Source: Lepisosteus oculatus (taxonomy: Eukaryota; Chordata; Actinopteri; Semionotiformes; Lepisosteidae). Taken from it: a stretch of 64,000 nucleotides of DNA. The notes under the pieces were generated by a model. It searched no databases. It worked only from the letters and a program-made list of their open reading frames with translations, and was not told where the DNA came from. The stretch covers positions 1,309,501 through 1,373,500 of the forward strand of contig NC_090711.1 of NCBI RefSeq assembly GCF_040954835.1. The letters run 5' to 3'. Shown here in pieces: positions 47,485 through 58,924 of this stretch. Both the position numbers and the translations under genes were made by a program. Positions within the stretch are counted from its first letter, which is position 1. Every line of letters begins with the position of its first letter.

Positions 47485-47760
47485 ATTTCGAATAAAAAAC
47501 AACTTGCCAGTAAAATAAACCCTAAATGCTTAAAACGCCATAAAAATTCAATTATTAATATGTAAAATATAAAATATGCAAAAAACTGTCTGGTATAGTC
47601 AATTCGTTATGGTACATAAATTAATGTTCTGTCAGCAGCGGCTGAAGGAGGATTAGATTTACTGACTGTAAATCAAGCGACACGATTCTAGTGTTGAGTC
47701 AATTCCATCTTTAATTGGCCGGCTGGTGTAATTAAACAAGTAAAATATGGCAAAAGAGCT
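47485..47760. promoter_or_regulatory. candidate conserved non-coding element
   Basis: Very AT-rich, repeat-free DNA with AATTCAATTATTAATATG, ACATAAATTAATGTTC, GGAGGATTAGATTTAC and a CTTTAATTGGCCGGC / GGTGTAATTAAACAAG pair at the right. Stretches like this between GC-richer flanks are typical of deeply conserved developmental enhancers. Confidence 0.45.
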
Positions 47761-47850
47761 CCTTCACTTGGAGTACCTATATAGTGCCACACACCAAATT
47801 GTACAGGACGCGGATTTCACCACTGAGAGAGAGTTGGGATCAGGCAGACA

Positions 47851-47878
47851 CTGGTTACATGATTTGTCATGTAACCAG
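47851..47878. repeat. perfect 12-bp hairpin with 4-base loop
   Basis: CTGGTTACATGA (47851-47862), loop TTTG, TCATGTAACCAG (47867-47878). The arms are exact complements with a tight loop, so the sequence can extrude as a cruciform, or fold as RNA if transcribed. No TE is recognised around it. Only a small hairpin: too short for a microRNA precursor. Confidence 0.85.
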
Positions 47879-48534
47879 CTTCATGTCAGATGATTTGCGC
47901 AAGCAGGCTGAGAGCAGCTCTACAGCTCAACTTTTTCACGTTGTCTTTCACTTGGGAAGATCTCATGAGGGAGCTCCCCCCTGCCTCAGCAGGTCAGAGT
48001 GTTTCTTACAGTGCAGGTTGAGTCCTTGTTTGTGCAATGAGGTTTTGAGCTCTGCAGTGCCCTTACTTGCATGACAGCTGAGTTCAGAGATCTGGCTCCA
48101 GTGGAGTCTGCAGTGCTCCGGCATGTCACAGAGGGCATAGTTTCACATAGACGCATTCATACCAATGCCATGTGCCATGTGGGCAGCAGCTCATAAACAG
48201 TCTTTGTCAGGCTTCGTTGTTACTCTAGCGTGCCTACAATTGCTGACATCATTCACCACAACCTCGTTTTTCTGTTTACCTCAGGTCTCCTGAGCAGGTA
48301 AATCCTGTAGTGCATGAAACAATTTAATTTAAAAAAAATGATATTTAAACCATGTTCTTATTCTCGTGCCCTCCCTGACTTTCTCTTTCGTTCCGATCTG
48401 CTGTGGAGAAACCTCCCGGCACCTGTAGCGCCTCTCAGAGGCCGGTTTGGGCAGCGCGCCCTGCAGTGCGGAGACCGGAGTGCCTCTGCTTGCTCTCCTC
48501 ACCACAGGCCCTTCGTCAGCATGACCCTGAGCTA

Positions 48535-48700
48535 GTCTAATGAATCTTGTTCATTGGCATAAATGTCACAGCTGCATCGAGTTTATTAATTATGCCTTAC
48601 GCTCTGACTTTGTCCTTTCATGTAGTGGGATATTCAATCTGAGCTGCTCTCAGTAAATGAATTATCAATATTGAGCCCGGCAGCTTCAAACACACTTCCT
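48535..48700. promoter_or_regulatory. candidate conserved non-coding element
   Basis: It contains AGTCTAATGAATC, GAGTTTATTAATTATGCC (homeodomain plus POU-like), CAGTAAATGAATTATCAATATTGAGC, all within 130 bases of repeat-free sequence. GC-rich DNA with a different character begins on both sides. Confidence 0.4.
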
Positions 48701-48709
48701 CACCTTTCC

Positions 48710-50930
48710 TCCTCTAGATTAGTAAAGATGCTGGAGGAGGCCAAGTCTGGATAGATACTTTGTTCTATCAACCACTTAACCAGATCCCCCACCCCCCCCT
48801 CAGCCAGCTATATTCCAACAGACAGCGTGTCGACACCGCTGACCTTTCAGGCACTTATCTGCTGTGTCTGTTCCAACAGAGGACTGCGAAGGCACTGGCA
48901 GGAAAATGAAATGAAAAAAAAATCGAACTACGAGAAACTGTTCTGTGGGTCTGGAACAGAGAAGAAGAGGACTGTCCTTGTGGCTGGAGTCCATCCGCCA
49001 TTCCTGGGCTGAGCCCAGATCCCAGGAAGGAAGAGGACTGTGGATTGCAGAATTCCTGGGACGGTGCACGGCATTGCTGGGGTGGCTGGGACATTCTCCG
49101 CATGAGCCCATTAACCTCATTGGTTATTCGTGTACCTCTACAAACACACAGTGCCATGGGAGCTCATTACCTTATTGATGGGATCTGCCAGGGGCAGAGG
49201 TGCAGGCGGCTGTTGACTTGATTCAGGGCTTCAGACTTCGTTTCTGCCGAGGCTCTGCGCTCTCTTCTTTTCACATTGACGTGGTCGCGCAGGACTTGCG
49301 TCTCCTGCGATTTAAATAGGAAAAATCCATGGACCCTGGCAGGGCAACGTATATGTCTTCATTAACCCTGCCTCCGGGCCCTCCAGCTGCTGCACCGCAG
49401 AGCTGCTCCTCTCAACAGGAAGCACGTGTCCTGATGGGGCAGTGGTGCCATGCCGGCCCCTTCTCTGCTGCATCACAGTTCCTGATCCATCCCTGCCAGG
49501 AATCAGATCTGGAGAGGGATGATCTGGAAGACAGCAGGGACTTGCACTGCAGGATCTCATTCTCAGGCGATCTAGTGGAGCTTCTGATGAGGGTTTGAGA
49601 GGGAGGACAGCAGGCAAGTTCAATCAGCCTCAGCTGTCGGCAGTTCGTGATCATTCCTGATCTCATTTCCTCACATAGAAAAATGATAAATACTGCACAG
49701 AATCCCCCTGTCCCCCCCATCTCCTCCTGGGCAGCTGCCCCTCGGTCACTCCTCACTCTGGTCCGGTGGCCAGAAGGATAAACCAAATTCACTGTGACCA
49801 AAAACACTGAATAAACCTTTTAACACACCTGATTCGTAAGTGTGGTTATTCCTAGTGAAATCTGTTCTGGGCTATTTCTCAGAGGTTTCACCCTGCTGCG
49901 CCGCGCCATGTGGTAACAACTTTACCGGGCTGTCTCACAGTTGGCATCACGCTGTCAGGTGGCTTTGATTTATCATGCTTTTCCCAGGATACCACGGATC
50001 TGTTTACCATGCTTTACTCTGCTTTTATCGTGCTGCACCGCAGTATGGTTTTCCAAGAGTTTCCAAGAGTGTTAAGTCCCACTCAGACACAAAGCTCTTT
50101 ATTTCCCCTGTAGGCAAACTGGAGGCAAATTTCTCACTTGACGATAAATTATGCGCAATTCGCCCACCATTTGCCTGCTGGGAAAATTGGGTCCAAAGCC
50201 TCTTATTTAACCAGGGGTTTGATTTTGTAAGCAGTAGAGATAACAAAAGGAAATTCATTTAGAAAAAGACAAACAGGATAAAAGACTGTGAAGAGTGGGG
50301 CTGCTCTTGGGGAGCGCCACAATATGGAGATGTCAGTTCAATAAGAACCTGAGAGCATCTGGATGGAGACTCAGAAAATCTGCATTTGAAATCTCACAAT
50401 GTTGTGTCTAAACACATTGTTTTATAATTCCAGGTTACGACAAACAAAGAAAACAACAAACAGGATTCCTTGTTAGGATTAGGGAGTCCCTAAACAGACC
50501 CAAGAGGGTAAATTCCTGCAGACAAGCAGTGCCTTCCTGGAACCACTAACTGCACAAATCCCTGCAACCCGGAGCTCTGCCAGAGGTCACGTCACTGTGG
50601 CCTCGACTGCGTGGAGAGAGAGTTGCCCTGCAGGACAGTGCCCTGTGCTGGCCTCCCTGGCACAAAGCCCACTGCAGTGCCAATACCAGCTTGCCCGTAG
50701 GTCACTGTCAGCAGGCCTGGTTAGCATTGCGGCCCTGTCGTTCTCTGCAGGGTCTGGGAGTAACAGGCCCTGTCAGTTCTCTCAGTCTGCCCGGCTCACA
50801 CAGCGAGCTTCATTCACTGCAACACTGAGCCAATTAACAGAAGGAGAGACAGAATCTCGCCTGGGCGTCATCCTCTTGAAACCCAGAGTGATATGATGTG
50901 ATTACCAGATATATCATTCTCTGACCACAT
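48710..50930. other. unique non-coding stretch
   Basis: No gene or mobile element is recognised. A doubled tttccaagag is at 50050-50069. Frames of up to 131 codons (49412-49807) match no family. Confidence 0.4.
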
Positions 50931-50949
50931 GGATCTTCCCCCTGCTGCA

Positions 50950-51310
50950 AACAATTCGGTGGTTGTTTTTAAAGATTTTTTTTTCATTCTTCAGTTTATC
51001 ATTCTGGCTTTATTTTTTATTTATTCTCTACACTGTACTTCAATTGCTTGGGAAGGCTGCTACCCCATTAAATAAAAGTAAGAGAAATAATTTAACTGCA
51101 ACAGCGGCGATGACTACTCTGAATTCTTAATGGATTTGAATATATCATTAGAAGCTAGAGGCTGATGATCAATGCAGAGCCTTCTGTGGGGTGAATATCT
51201 GACAGATTTTTATGGAGTGTAGTTCAATAAAAACGAATCCACCGCAAATTCAAAAGCTCTGCGTTTACTCGCTACTTTATTCATAACCATTTCTGTAAAA
51301 GGCCATTTGC
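50950..51310. promoter_or_regulatory. candidate conserved non-coding element
   Basis: AT-rich and repeat-free, with TTCTTAATGGATTTGAATATATCATTAGAAGC, GCTGATGATCAATGC and TCAATAAAAACGAATCC. The best part is 51110-51270. Enhancer-like by composition only. Confidence 0.3.
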
Positions 51311-51319
51311 TCACTCGAA

Positions 51320-52750
51320 CGTTTTAATTCCTTCCGTGATGTGCTTTCTTTCTGAACTGCGGTGCTTCGTCTGAGAACCCTCATAATGTGAGCTCTCAGA
51401 GCCATAGAAAGCTGAACTTTGAGACATGCGCTTGGAAGTGAATACAGTCCTCAGTGTAAGTCCTTCAAAGCGATCATTAAGCAAATAAAGACAGATATAA
51501 TTGAATAACGTAAGATAACATGAGGTGAGATCAGATCAAATTGAAAGAGGCCCTGGAGAGCAAAGCAAGCAGAAAAATTCTCCAGGACCAGAGCCCTGGT
51601 TTCCGGGAGGGAGGGGGTCCGTCTGACCAGGGCCAAACAGCCTCTCCCAGAGACGGGACAGGACAGCAGAGAAGCAAACCGAGCACAGTGACTGTGCCCA
51701 GAGACAGCAACACGGACACAGGGATCAGACGATCCCCGATCTCGGCATCGCAGAGATCTCGGCATCTGGGTCTCTGGCAGCTCTTCCCCAGGACTGCTGA
51801 CTCGTTTAACTTGCCTTGTAGGTCCGCCTGGGTTCTCTCTTGCTCCCTCTCTTCCATCCACCTTCCTTCCCCTCCATGGCAATTCCTCAGATGAGCTCTT
51901 CCTTCACTACGCTGTGTCAAATCATTTTCCACAACGAACGGAGACACTGATTAGCCTCTTTGCTCTCCCGACACGCCACTCAGCTTCACTGTGTCTTATT
52001 CCTGCTCTGACATTTTCCACGGGGAGTACGATATGTCTTAATGCTTGACCATATGCTGCTGTGCTCTCTGCTGAAAGACGGGGAGGCTGCGACTGAAAGA
52101 AACGGAAGGAAAACAGGGCACAAGCAGGACACAAGCAGGGTAGCCTTCAGCACATCTGCGGCCCTTCATGTCTGAGCAGGAAACGCAGGTCCGTACAGAG
52201 CCTGTCTGAGCAGCAGTTATCTGGGAGCGCTTTAATATTTAGTGAACAAGCCCTTGACAGGCTTGCACTCAGCTGCCTGGAGTGGAAGAAAAGTTGTCCC
52301 TGCTGCCGCATTTTTCTGTTATCAACAGCTATTGGTCCCCTATTGGTTTCATAGCATTTCATATCCATTCCATAGAGAGGTTTACCTTTTTCAGAACATC
52401 CCGTACAGAGGAAAGTATTGCTCGTGAAAAATTATTTTGGGGAAAAAAAATAAACAATCGTTCATGGCCAAAGTTCACAATCATCAATTCAAGGAAACAG
52501 ACTACTTGCTCTTTTTTACTGGTCGCACCGAACACAGACAGAATACAATGACTTCTAGACAAAACTGTAGGAGGAGCATCCGTCAACTTACATTATTAAT
52601 CAGTATTCTTGTCACGCCCCCTCCAGTAATTGCCATTGACCCTTGATGAAAACAGGGGCATCTGAACGTCATCTGATCGGAAGAAGGAAACACTCCTGTC
52701 AACGTTATCACGTTGAAGTTCAAAAGTTTTTAAAAAACCAGGGAGGCAGA
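51320..52750. other. unique non-coding stretch
   Basis: The 138-143 codon minus frames (51451-51947) overlap each other and match nothing I know. A 12-base doubling (gatctcggcatc) lies at 51738-51768. Confidence 0.4.
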
Positions 52751-52759
52751 CGGAGGGAT

Positions 52760-52969
52760 GCTTGAAGAGAGAGCAGAGAGAAAGCCCAGAATTTACAAAG
52801 CTTATGCCGGCCTTATTAACAACGCGTCTCTGCGATACCCCCGCGCCCTCTCTCACCGCGGGGCTGGGGGAGAAGCTGCACCCGAATAGAGGGGCTGGCG
52901 ATCGTGCCGGCCCTCATCTCCGTGGCTTGAAGAGAGAGCAGAGAGAAAGCCCAGAATTTACAAAGCTTA
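52760..52969 (+). repeat. perfect 45-bp direct repeat flanking a CpG-rich 120-bp segment
   Basis: The 45 bases at 52760-52804 recur without a single change at 52925-52969 (start gcttgaagagagagcagaga, end tttacaaagctta). The 120 bases between them are CpG-rich (acgcgtctctgcg, ccccgcgccc, accgcggggc), unlike the AT-rich flanks. Perfect identity means a recent event: a tandem duplication, an insertion with a long target duplication, or an assembly error. The spacer has no recognised TE sequence. Confidence 0.9.
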
Positions 52970-53340
52970 AATTCAGACTCAGTCCTGATTTACCTCTGAC
53001 GAGTAGCAAGCAGCTTGCTTGACATTTGGAAATGACTTTTCTTTTAGGGCATTATGAAAAAAGACTGTATTCATTATTTACATGACTAATTAGCTTTGAA
53101 CACCACAAATGAAAAGTATTTCGCTTCTGTTAAATGCCTACCGTGCACTGTATGAGTATCACTTATTAGACATGTAGAACTAAGTGGTGCTGCTTGGTAA
53201 TTAAGAAATAATGCATGCCTTTTCTGTTCACCTAAACAAAGCATGTCCTCTCTCTTGTCCCCTTTCAGCACTCCAGAAAACTGTAATGACCTGTGCTGTG
53301 CTGCCTGTTGGACGGACAGAACTGGCAGGACGTGGGGAAG

Positions 53341-53369
53341 TCAAGGTCAAGGTCAAGGGTCAGAGGTCA
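53341..53369 (+). promoter_or_regulatory. four-half-site nuclear-receptor element array
   Basis: Half-sites AGGTCA at 53344-53349 and 53350-53355, GGGTCA at 53357-53362 and AGGTCA at 53364-53369 lie head to tail with spacers of 0, 1 and 1. The first has the TCA extension (TCAAGGTCA) preferred by NR5A/ERR-type monomers. The last two pairs are DR1 elements, used by RXR heterodimers, HNF4 and NR2F (COUP-TF) factors. Just right, AACCAC and CACCTG are RUNX- and E-box-like. The array could also be a chance short tandem repeat of a 6-7 bp unit. Confidence 0.55.
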
Positions 53370-53379
53370 AGCACAACCA

Positions 53380-54080
53380 CCTGTGACCACATTTTTGTGA
53401 TCAGCTATGAAAGGGGTTGGGTTTTAGTTAATGGCTAAATACTTATTCAAAAATTCATCAGAGTTAAAAAAATACAGATTCTTAGTTCGTGGATTATTCT
53501 GACCTCTCAAGTGTTGAAAAAACCAAATGTCCAAACATTTGTCGCTGTAGTAATAAGTCACTGTTTTTATGAGTTTTCCTTAACAATAATGGTAGACAAA
53601 TCGTGTGTTTACGTAGACACATTCACCGTTTGCACTCCCGTCTTTCTGGGGAATGATCATTGACTGTTTTATGTTGTTATTCAATTATTTCTAATCCAAA
53701 CACAATTCAAATGTGATGAAAAGAGGAACTGAATGTCTCATATTTTTAAAGGCGCACCATTTAGTTTACATAAAGCAGTCTGTGCTTTACTTACAGCGTA
53801 GTGTGAGTTCAGAAACGTTTTTTTGCAATGCAGCAATTCGGCGATGAACGTTAAGCAATGTAAAGTATTGAAGTCTACCGAGTAACTACAGAAAAGCTAT
53901 AGCTGTAGCAGACAGTGGGTGAGCTCCACAGTCTATTCTCATATTCAACACTTACACCGTGACAAAAACACGAGTACTTCAATAATAATTAAACGCTTAA
54001 TTCCAAAATGAGTACAGTAACAATGATTATTTTCCGCTAGTTGTACCAACAGATTTACTAAAGTACTTTTAAAAGTAACG
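53380..54080. other. AT-rich unique stretch
   Basis: No gene or recognised repeat. AT-rich with many short A/T runs. Possible enhancer-like sites (TTCAATTATTTC, ATAATAATTAAACGC) are scattered. Confidence 0.35.
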
Positions 54081-54094
54081 TTGACAGAGCAGGC

Positions 54095-54310
54095 GTGGAG
54101 TGTCATCAGATCTGGACACATTTCTCTGTTGGAACAAAGGAGATCCTTTCACTCCACGATGCATTTCTCAGCAGTTCAGCATCTCAGCCTGAAGAGGCAG
54201 GTTCCCTCACAGTCTTTAGGCCTGAGAGCAGTCACCTCTTCTTTACACAAAGGAAAGCAGGTGTCTGGAAAATGCTGCCCCCTCCAGCATGTTATTTTTA
54301 GGACATTTCC
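54095..54310 (+). mobile_element. CR1/Rex-like LINE, degraded 3' end fragment
   Basis: ggcctgagagcagtcacctc, ttctttacacaaaggaaagcaggtgtctgg and aaaatgctgccccctccagc follow the same end sequence as the 30.6 and 55.6 kb copies (ttctttacacagagggtggtgggagtctggaac...gctgcccagcc), with more changes. The left limit is uncertain; the clearest part is 54213-54305. Confidence 0.6.
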
Positions 54311-55424
54311 AGAGCTCAGACTCTGAGCCAAACCTTTCCCTCTTTTCATTCACGAGAAAGAGATGGCAAACCAGAAAAACTGCTACTTAGCAACACATTT
54401 TGAAGGAAAGTGACTTCCTTCACGCAAATAAAACTCCCAGCGTGCAGTCTGTTAAAGAATGAGATTTTAAATTACCCCTTGAGGAAGTGCAGGAATCGAT
54501 ATCCAACTGGGGGAGTCACACCACGCAACAGCCTCTGCTTCTCATCAACGTGAAGGGATTGATTCGAAGGGGATGATGGCTTTATTGGGGAAACTTAGGG
54601 GAGGAGGCTCAGATCAATGTATTGAATTCATTTTTTTGACAGCCGTGTCGCTGATACGGGTTGGAGCTGAGGCCATGGCCGGGATGAGAGGGAACGGTGC
54701 CGTGCGATTTAAATTCACATCACTCGACGAGCATCCGTGCTCAGGAGTGCAGCAGGAGAGAAGTGGAGGCCAGATCCCCTGGCAGGAAAAGCAAACTTCA
54801 GATTTTGCATATGTTAAAGAAAGAGCAGCGCTGTGCTCTGAAAACACTGATTGGTGAGAAATAATCTCATTAACTTCTGGCTTTGAAGCTTCTCTTTCTC
54901 TCATGGTCTTAACAGTCTTTGCAAAACTTTAATAGAAAAGGTGTGAGTTAATTTAGATCTGTTAGCTTTTCTCAGTTTTCTCCTCTCATTACAAGCACCC
55001 TTGAAGTGGATTGTTAAACACACCAGCACAAGAAGAAAACAAGTGAAGGTTTGTGTCCCAGAAACACACTCATAGTCTTATACTGACTCACTTCTGGCCT
55101 TGAATTGCATGAAAAATCAGGCTTTAAGATGTGCTTTTGAGGCCATCTGATGAAATCTAAATCTTTTTAACATGAAGTACCAGACCAGTGAGTGGATACA
55201 GGGTAGAATCATACAGTAGTTAGTCATAGAGGCATCATAGAAATCTTATCCTTTTACCAAGAATTTGACCCTTTACTGTGTTTTTCTGTGATTCTTCACT
55301 TGAGCTCTCTACACTGATCAATGAATAAACAATGATATGTTCGACCAAACATCCTTTAAAAAGAAGTATTCCTGTTGTCCAGTGTGAAGAAGCACAGAAA
55401 CCACAGAAAAACCTAAGAGAGGAC

Positions 55425-55700
55425 TTGACAGAAGTGTTTAGTGACTTGAATAGTATTAACATACTTAATCTAGCTGATGGCTTCAGGAACAGTGAAACAA
55501 GGAGCCAGGGACATATGTGGAAGTTTGGAACAGGCTGCCCCCTCCGCCATGTTGCTAATGTGGATCCTATCAGCTCTTATATGAAGCAAATGGACGATCC
55601 TCTGATCATTTAGCTCCTAGTAACTTGGCAAGCTAGAAGCAGGATTCCCTCTTCTCTTTTGTAACTGTCCTCATGTTCCTATTTTCACAAGTGAATTCAA
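55425..55700 (+). mobile_element. CR1/Rex-like LINE, 3' end fragment
   Basis: ggaacagtgaaacaaggagccagggacatatgtggaagtttgg is the family motif before the WNKLP-like region. It is followed by aacaggctgccccctccgcc, atgttgct, ttatatgaagcaaatggacgatcctctgatcatttagc, and ends ctcttttgtaactgtcctcatgttcct, the usual end of this LINE. A 93-codon frame (55332-55613) with SSYMKQMDDPLII at its end is the remnant of the coding end. Confidence 0.7.
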
Positions 55701-55749
55701 AAGCGTGAAAGTGCCACTGGCAGACGCAGTATGACGTTTAGGATATTTG

Positions 55750-55870
55750 GTGAGGAAAGTTTGGCTTAACCCCCATGGTTAACGGGCAGCCTTCTGGCCA
55801 CAGGATGAGGAGACTCGAACCCCAGTCAGAGAGGAGTGACCCCAGGGGCAGCTGCAGGGTGCAAATGAGG
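55750..55870 (-). mobile_element. possible tRNA-headed SINE fragment
   Basis: On the minus strand, ggggttcgagtctcc (55808-55823) is a good RNA polymerase III B box, with about 60 further bases that look like a SINE head. No A box at the expected spacing is clear and no tail is seen. Low confidence. Confidence 0.35.
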
Positions 55871-55999
55871 AGGAGGGAAGCTGGAGATGAAAGCGAAGGG
55901 AAGTGTGTGAGTTCGGTTATACAGCTAATTTTGAAATGATGGGGATTTGGTACAGCTGTGCGAGATTGACTTGTTGTTGCTATCCCTCCTGAACGTCAG

Positions 56000-57930
56000 T
56001 CAATAACTGCCATGTAAAATGAAATTCCAGGTATTTAAAGAACATTCGCTAATATCCTGCTTCTCTGCGGCAATGTCTTGAAGTCAGAAACAGGAGTGTG
56101 GTTTCTGGGTGGCTTGAAGCTCTCTTTGAGAGAGAGAAAAGGAACCCAGCAGTACGAGTGTGGGTTTTTGAAGAGCATGCTATATCTCATTTCCACACCC
56201 TTCTTCATGAAGCTTTCAGCCTTGCAGGGTTAATGATGAAGAATAGGATCGTCAGGGCACCGTCTTTGATAACATTTTATCCCACGATAACTCCCAAACA
56301 TGTGCTGGAATGTCAGGCACAGTAATGAGCTCAGGGGGCTCTTTTATTGCCACCCTTGCTTCTTCTGGACACGCTCTTCGATCTTCCACTCTCCCTCTGC
56401 TGGGCTCGTGTCCGTCTCCTCTGCGGTCCGGATCTTCCTCTTTCCAATCTGCCCGCCCCCCCCCCCAGTGCAGCAGGAATGCTGGAGGAATCCGCTTGTC
56501 ATAGTGGCATTTGTACAGGACGTATCCCCCTTTATTTATTTGCTATCGGAAGCGGGCCGGGTGCCGGGGGAGGGTGACGAGGAGCCCTCCCGCTGGCTGC
56601 GGCCCCCTGAAGGGCCAGGCATGCAGCAGAGGGAGGGCAGGCAGCAGGCAGGAAGCCACGGCAGATGGATGGCCTGTGCTTTAACTGACAATTGCCTGCC
56701 AGGCCTCCGTGTCGAAGTGATTTATTTCACGATCCAGCCTGCTCGCTGGGGTCTTGGTCCTGCAGCGGCTCCGACACATTCCATGCAGAGGGTGAGCGTG
56801 TATGAGCTTTGCAGCCGATTCCACAGCTTCTCCCCCATGTCTACCGCTCGCGCTGGAAATGCCCAGTGGTATCGAACCCGAGCAGCTGCCGGCGCTGATG
56901 CGTAACCAAAGTCACTCGCGCTTGAGTTGAGCGGGGAAAAAAAGTGCTGACTGGTCAGGCTGGGTGTGCTGGCCTGTGACACAAGTGAAGGAGCTTTGGT
57001 GCCAGCTGGAGGACAGGCAGAGAACAGGTTGAGAGAGACAGTGAGACGGGCGACTCGCAGGCAGACACCACACGGACATCGCTACAGAGTGAAGCGGTGC
57101 CACCCTTCCCCTGCCCGAGCTGCTTGTCTGTCGGCGGTCTCCAGCACTCAGGGCCACGCTGCCAGCGAAGCAGCTTGGAGCTGGCTTTTAAACTATTTAC
57201 GAATGAATGTGTTCGACTGATTCAGGGTCGAGTTTCCTAGATCAGAGCTTGTCCAAAGCTGGCACTGCTGCTTGTGTGCTCCTGGATTCTGGCTCGCTTA
57301 CTCCAGGCTGCTGCTGAGTCTTTTCTCCCTGAATGTTTCCTGCCGTCATTTCCAATAAAGGCCATCAAAGAGGTAATGTGTGTTCCAGTGATTTACACTG
57401 TTTCTTCACACAGCCTGCATCATTTTGCAGGAATATTAGTGAAGACAATTCAATGGAATGCTGTGTTTGAAATGGGGGAGAAACAAAGCACAATCTCCTA
57501 GCACACGTGCTCTGCCTTGGCCTTTCGCGTTCGCTGCGTTTTCTTTCTCCGATAACCATATTGTTTAAGGAAACGTGTTTTGCGGCAAATTGCTGTTCAG
57601 AGAAAGGAGAGTAGAATAAGAAAATAGTGCCACAATGGTCAATCCTGATTAACAGCACTCACAAAAGCAGCACTTCTCCTTTAATTTGTCCTTTGTGCTT
57701 CTAAATCTATCACCTCACGTAAGTTCTCTGGCTTGTGCGCCTGTTGCCTAGCTACAGCCGGGGTTCTTAAAGGGACAGACTGGTCTCCTTCACACTTCTG
57801 CGACTGGCGAGCAGTCAAGCTGCCGGGTTTTTCTGTGTTTGTAGAAGTGGCTGTGTGTATATCTGTGTAACAGAAAGCGTTTGTCTTTACAGCCTTATCC
57901 TGTTATGTATCTTGCAGGCTACAGCTCCCA
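56000..57930. other. unique non-coding stretch
   Basis: No gene is recognised. The 201-codon frame at 56300-56905 contains a C-run (56452-56466) and matches no family I know. A purine-rich sequence is at 57000-57060. Confidence 0.4.
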
Positions 57931-57939
57931 TCAAGCGCA

Positions 57940-58160
57940 GTGAAGAACACAAGAATCGTTCCAATCGACCGGAGGCCACCGGGCCCATTCAGCCTGTGTG
58001 GTGGGCAGTCGCTAATTGATCCCAGGGTCTTGTCCAGCGGAACAGCTTCCATGGCTGGGCGGCTTGTTCCACACTCCCACAACAGTCTGGGCAAAGAACT
58101 GCCTCCTTCAATCAGTTGCAAATGCACTTCTCCGGCAGTCTCTTTTAATGCTCAGACCAC
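57940..58160 (-). mobile_element. CR1/Rex-like LINE, 3' end fragment
   Basis: On the plus strand: ccgggcccattcagcctgtgtggtgggcag, gctaattgatcccagggtcttgtcc, cttccatggctgggcggctt and gttccacactcccacaacag. This is the reverse complement of the end seen at 30.6 kb and matches the plus-strand version of the 5.6 kb copy (agcttgttccatactcccacaaccc). It is inactive. Confidence 0.75.
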
Positions 58161-58304
58161 TTTACATACTTTTAATGAAACAGTGTTGGCTCAATCTCTA
58201 TAAACACTTTGCGTGCTGTGTTAGAGGAACCCTTTCCTCCGTCCTGCGTCGGTGTGACCTTATTTAGAAGAGAGAAAAGGAATCCCTTGACCTCATAAGG
58301 CAGG

Positions 58305-58545
58305 TAACAGAGCTGCTGGCCCAGAGGTCCAGGGTCCTGGATCAGATTCTGGACGGCAGACCCTTATGTGTGGAGCTTGCATGGTCTCCCTTTGTTCACA
58401 GGGATTTCCTCCAAGTGCTCAGGTGGTCTCCCACCTCTCTCACTGGTGTGTCTAACTTGAGTGTGTCCTGCGGTGGATCAGCACGGTGTCGAGGCTGCTG
58501 TCCTCTCCGGCACCCTGTATTTGCAAGGGGTGGATGCCTGAGAAT
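58305..58545 (+). mobile_element. L2-tailed SINE
   Basis: A poor tRNA-like head (ctggatcagattctggacgg around 58336-58355) is followed by tgtggagcttgcatggtctccctttgtt, cagggatttcctccaagtgctcaggt, tctcccacctctct and tgtcctgcggtggatcagcacgg, the family order seen in reverse at 15.1 kb. It is worn, with the 3' ggataaagc end lost or altered. Confidence 0.65.
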
Positions 58546-58924
58546 GATGGTGGATTGTTTAAGAATTCAATTAGAAAAAATAATTGGTTCTTTTTTTTTA
58601 TGAAGAATATCACGCATCACACATTTTATACAGAAAAACAAAGAAAAACACAGATGTAAGCTTAATGTGCTGTTAAGCCTCTAATGAATATGTTGCCTTG
58701 TCTCTCAGATGGGGCGAAGTGTTCTGTGTGCCTGCAGGGAATATGTAAAAGTCAAACACTGGAAATATATCATTCCTGGATTAGCAGCTTTGCATTCACT
58801 GTGTGAGCCAGGAACGGTGACACCGGTAACACAGGCTAACATGTGCTCACGATCACCTGACCAAGTTCTCTAATCTGTTGGACATGCAGGTGATCTTCAT
58901 CAGTCCCTTCTTTTTTCATAGGAT

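Noticed and set aside
54281..54296. Minus-strand CTCF-like gggggca pattern
   Set aside because: It belongs to the LINE end sequence and misses several core positions.
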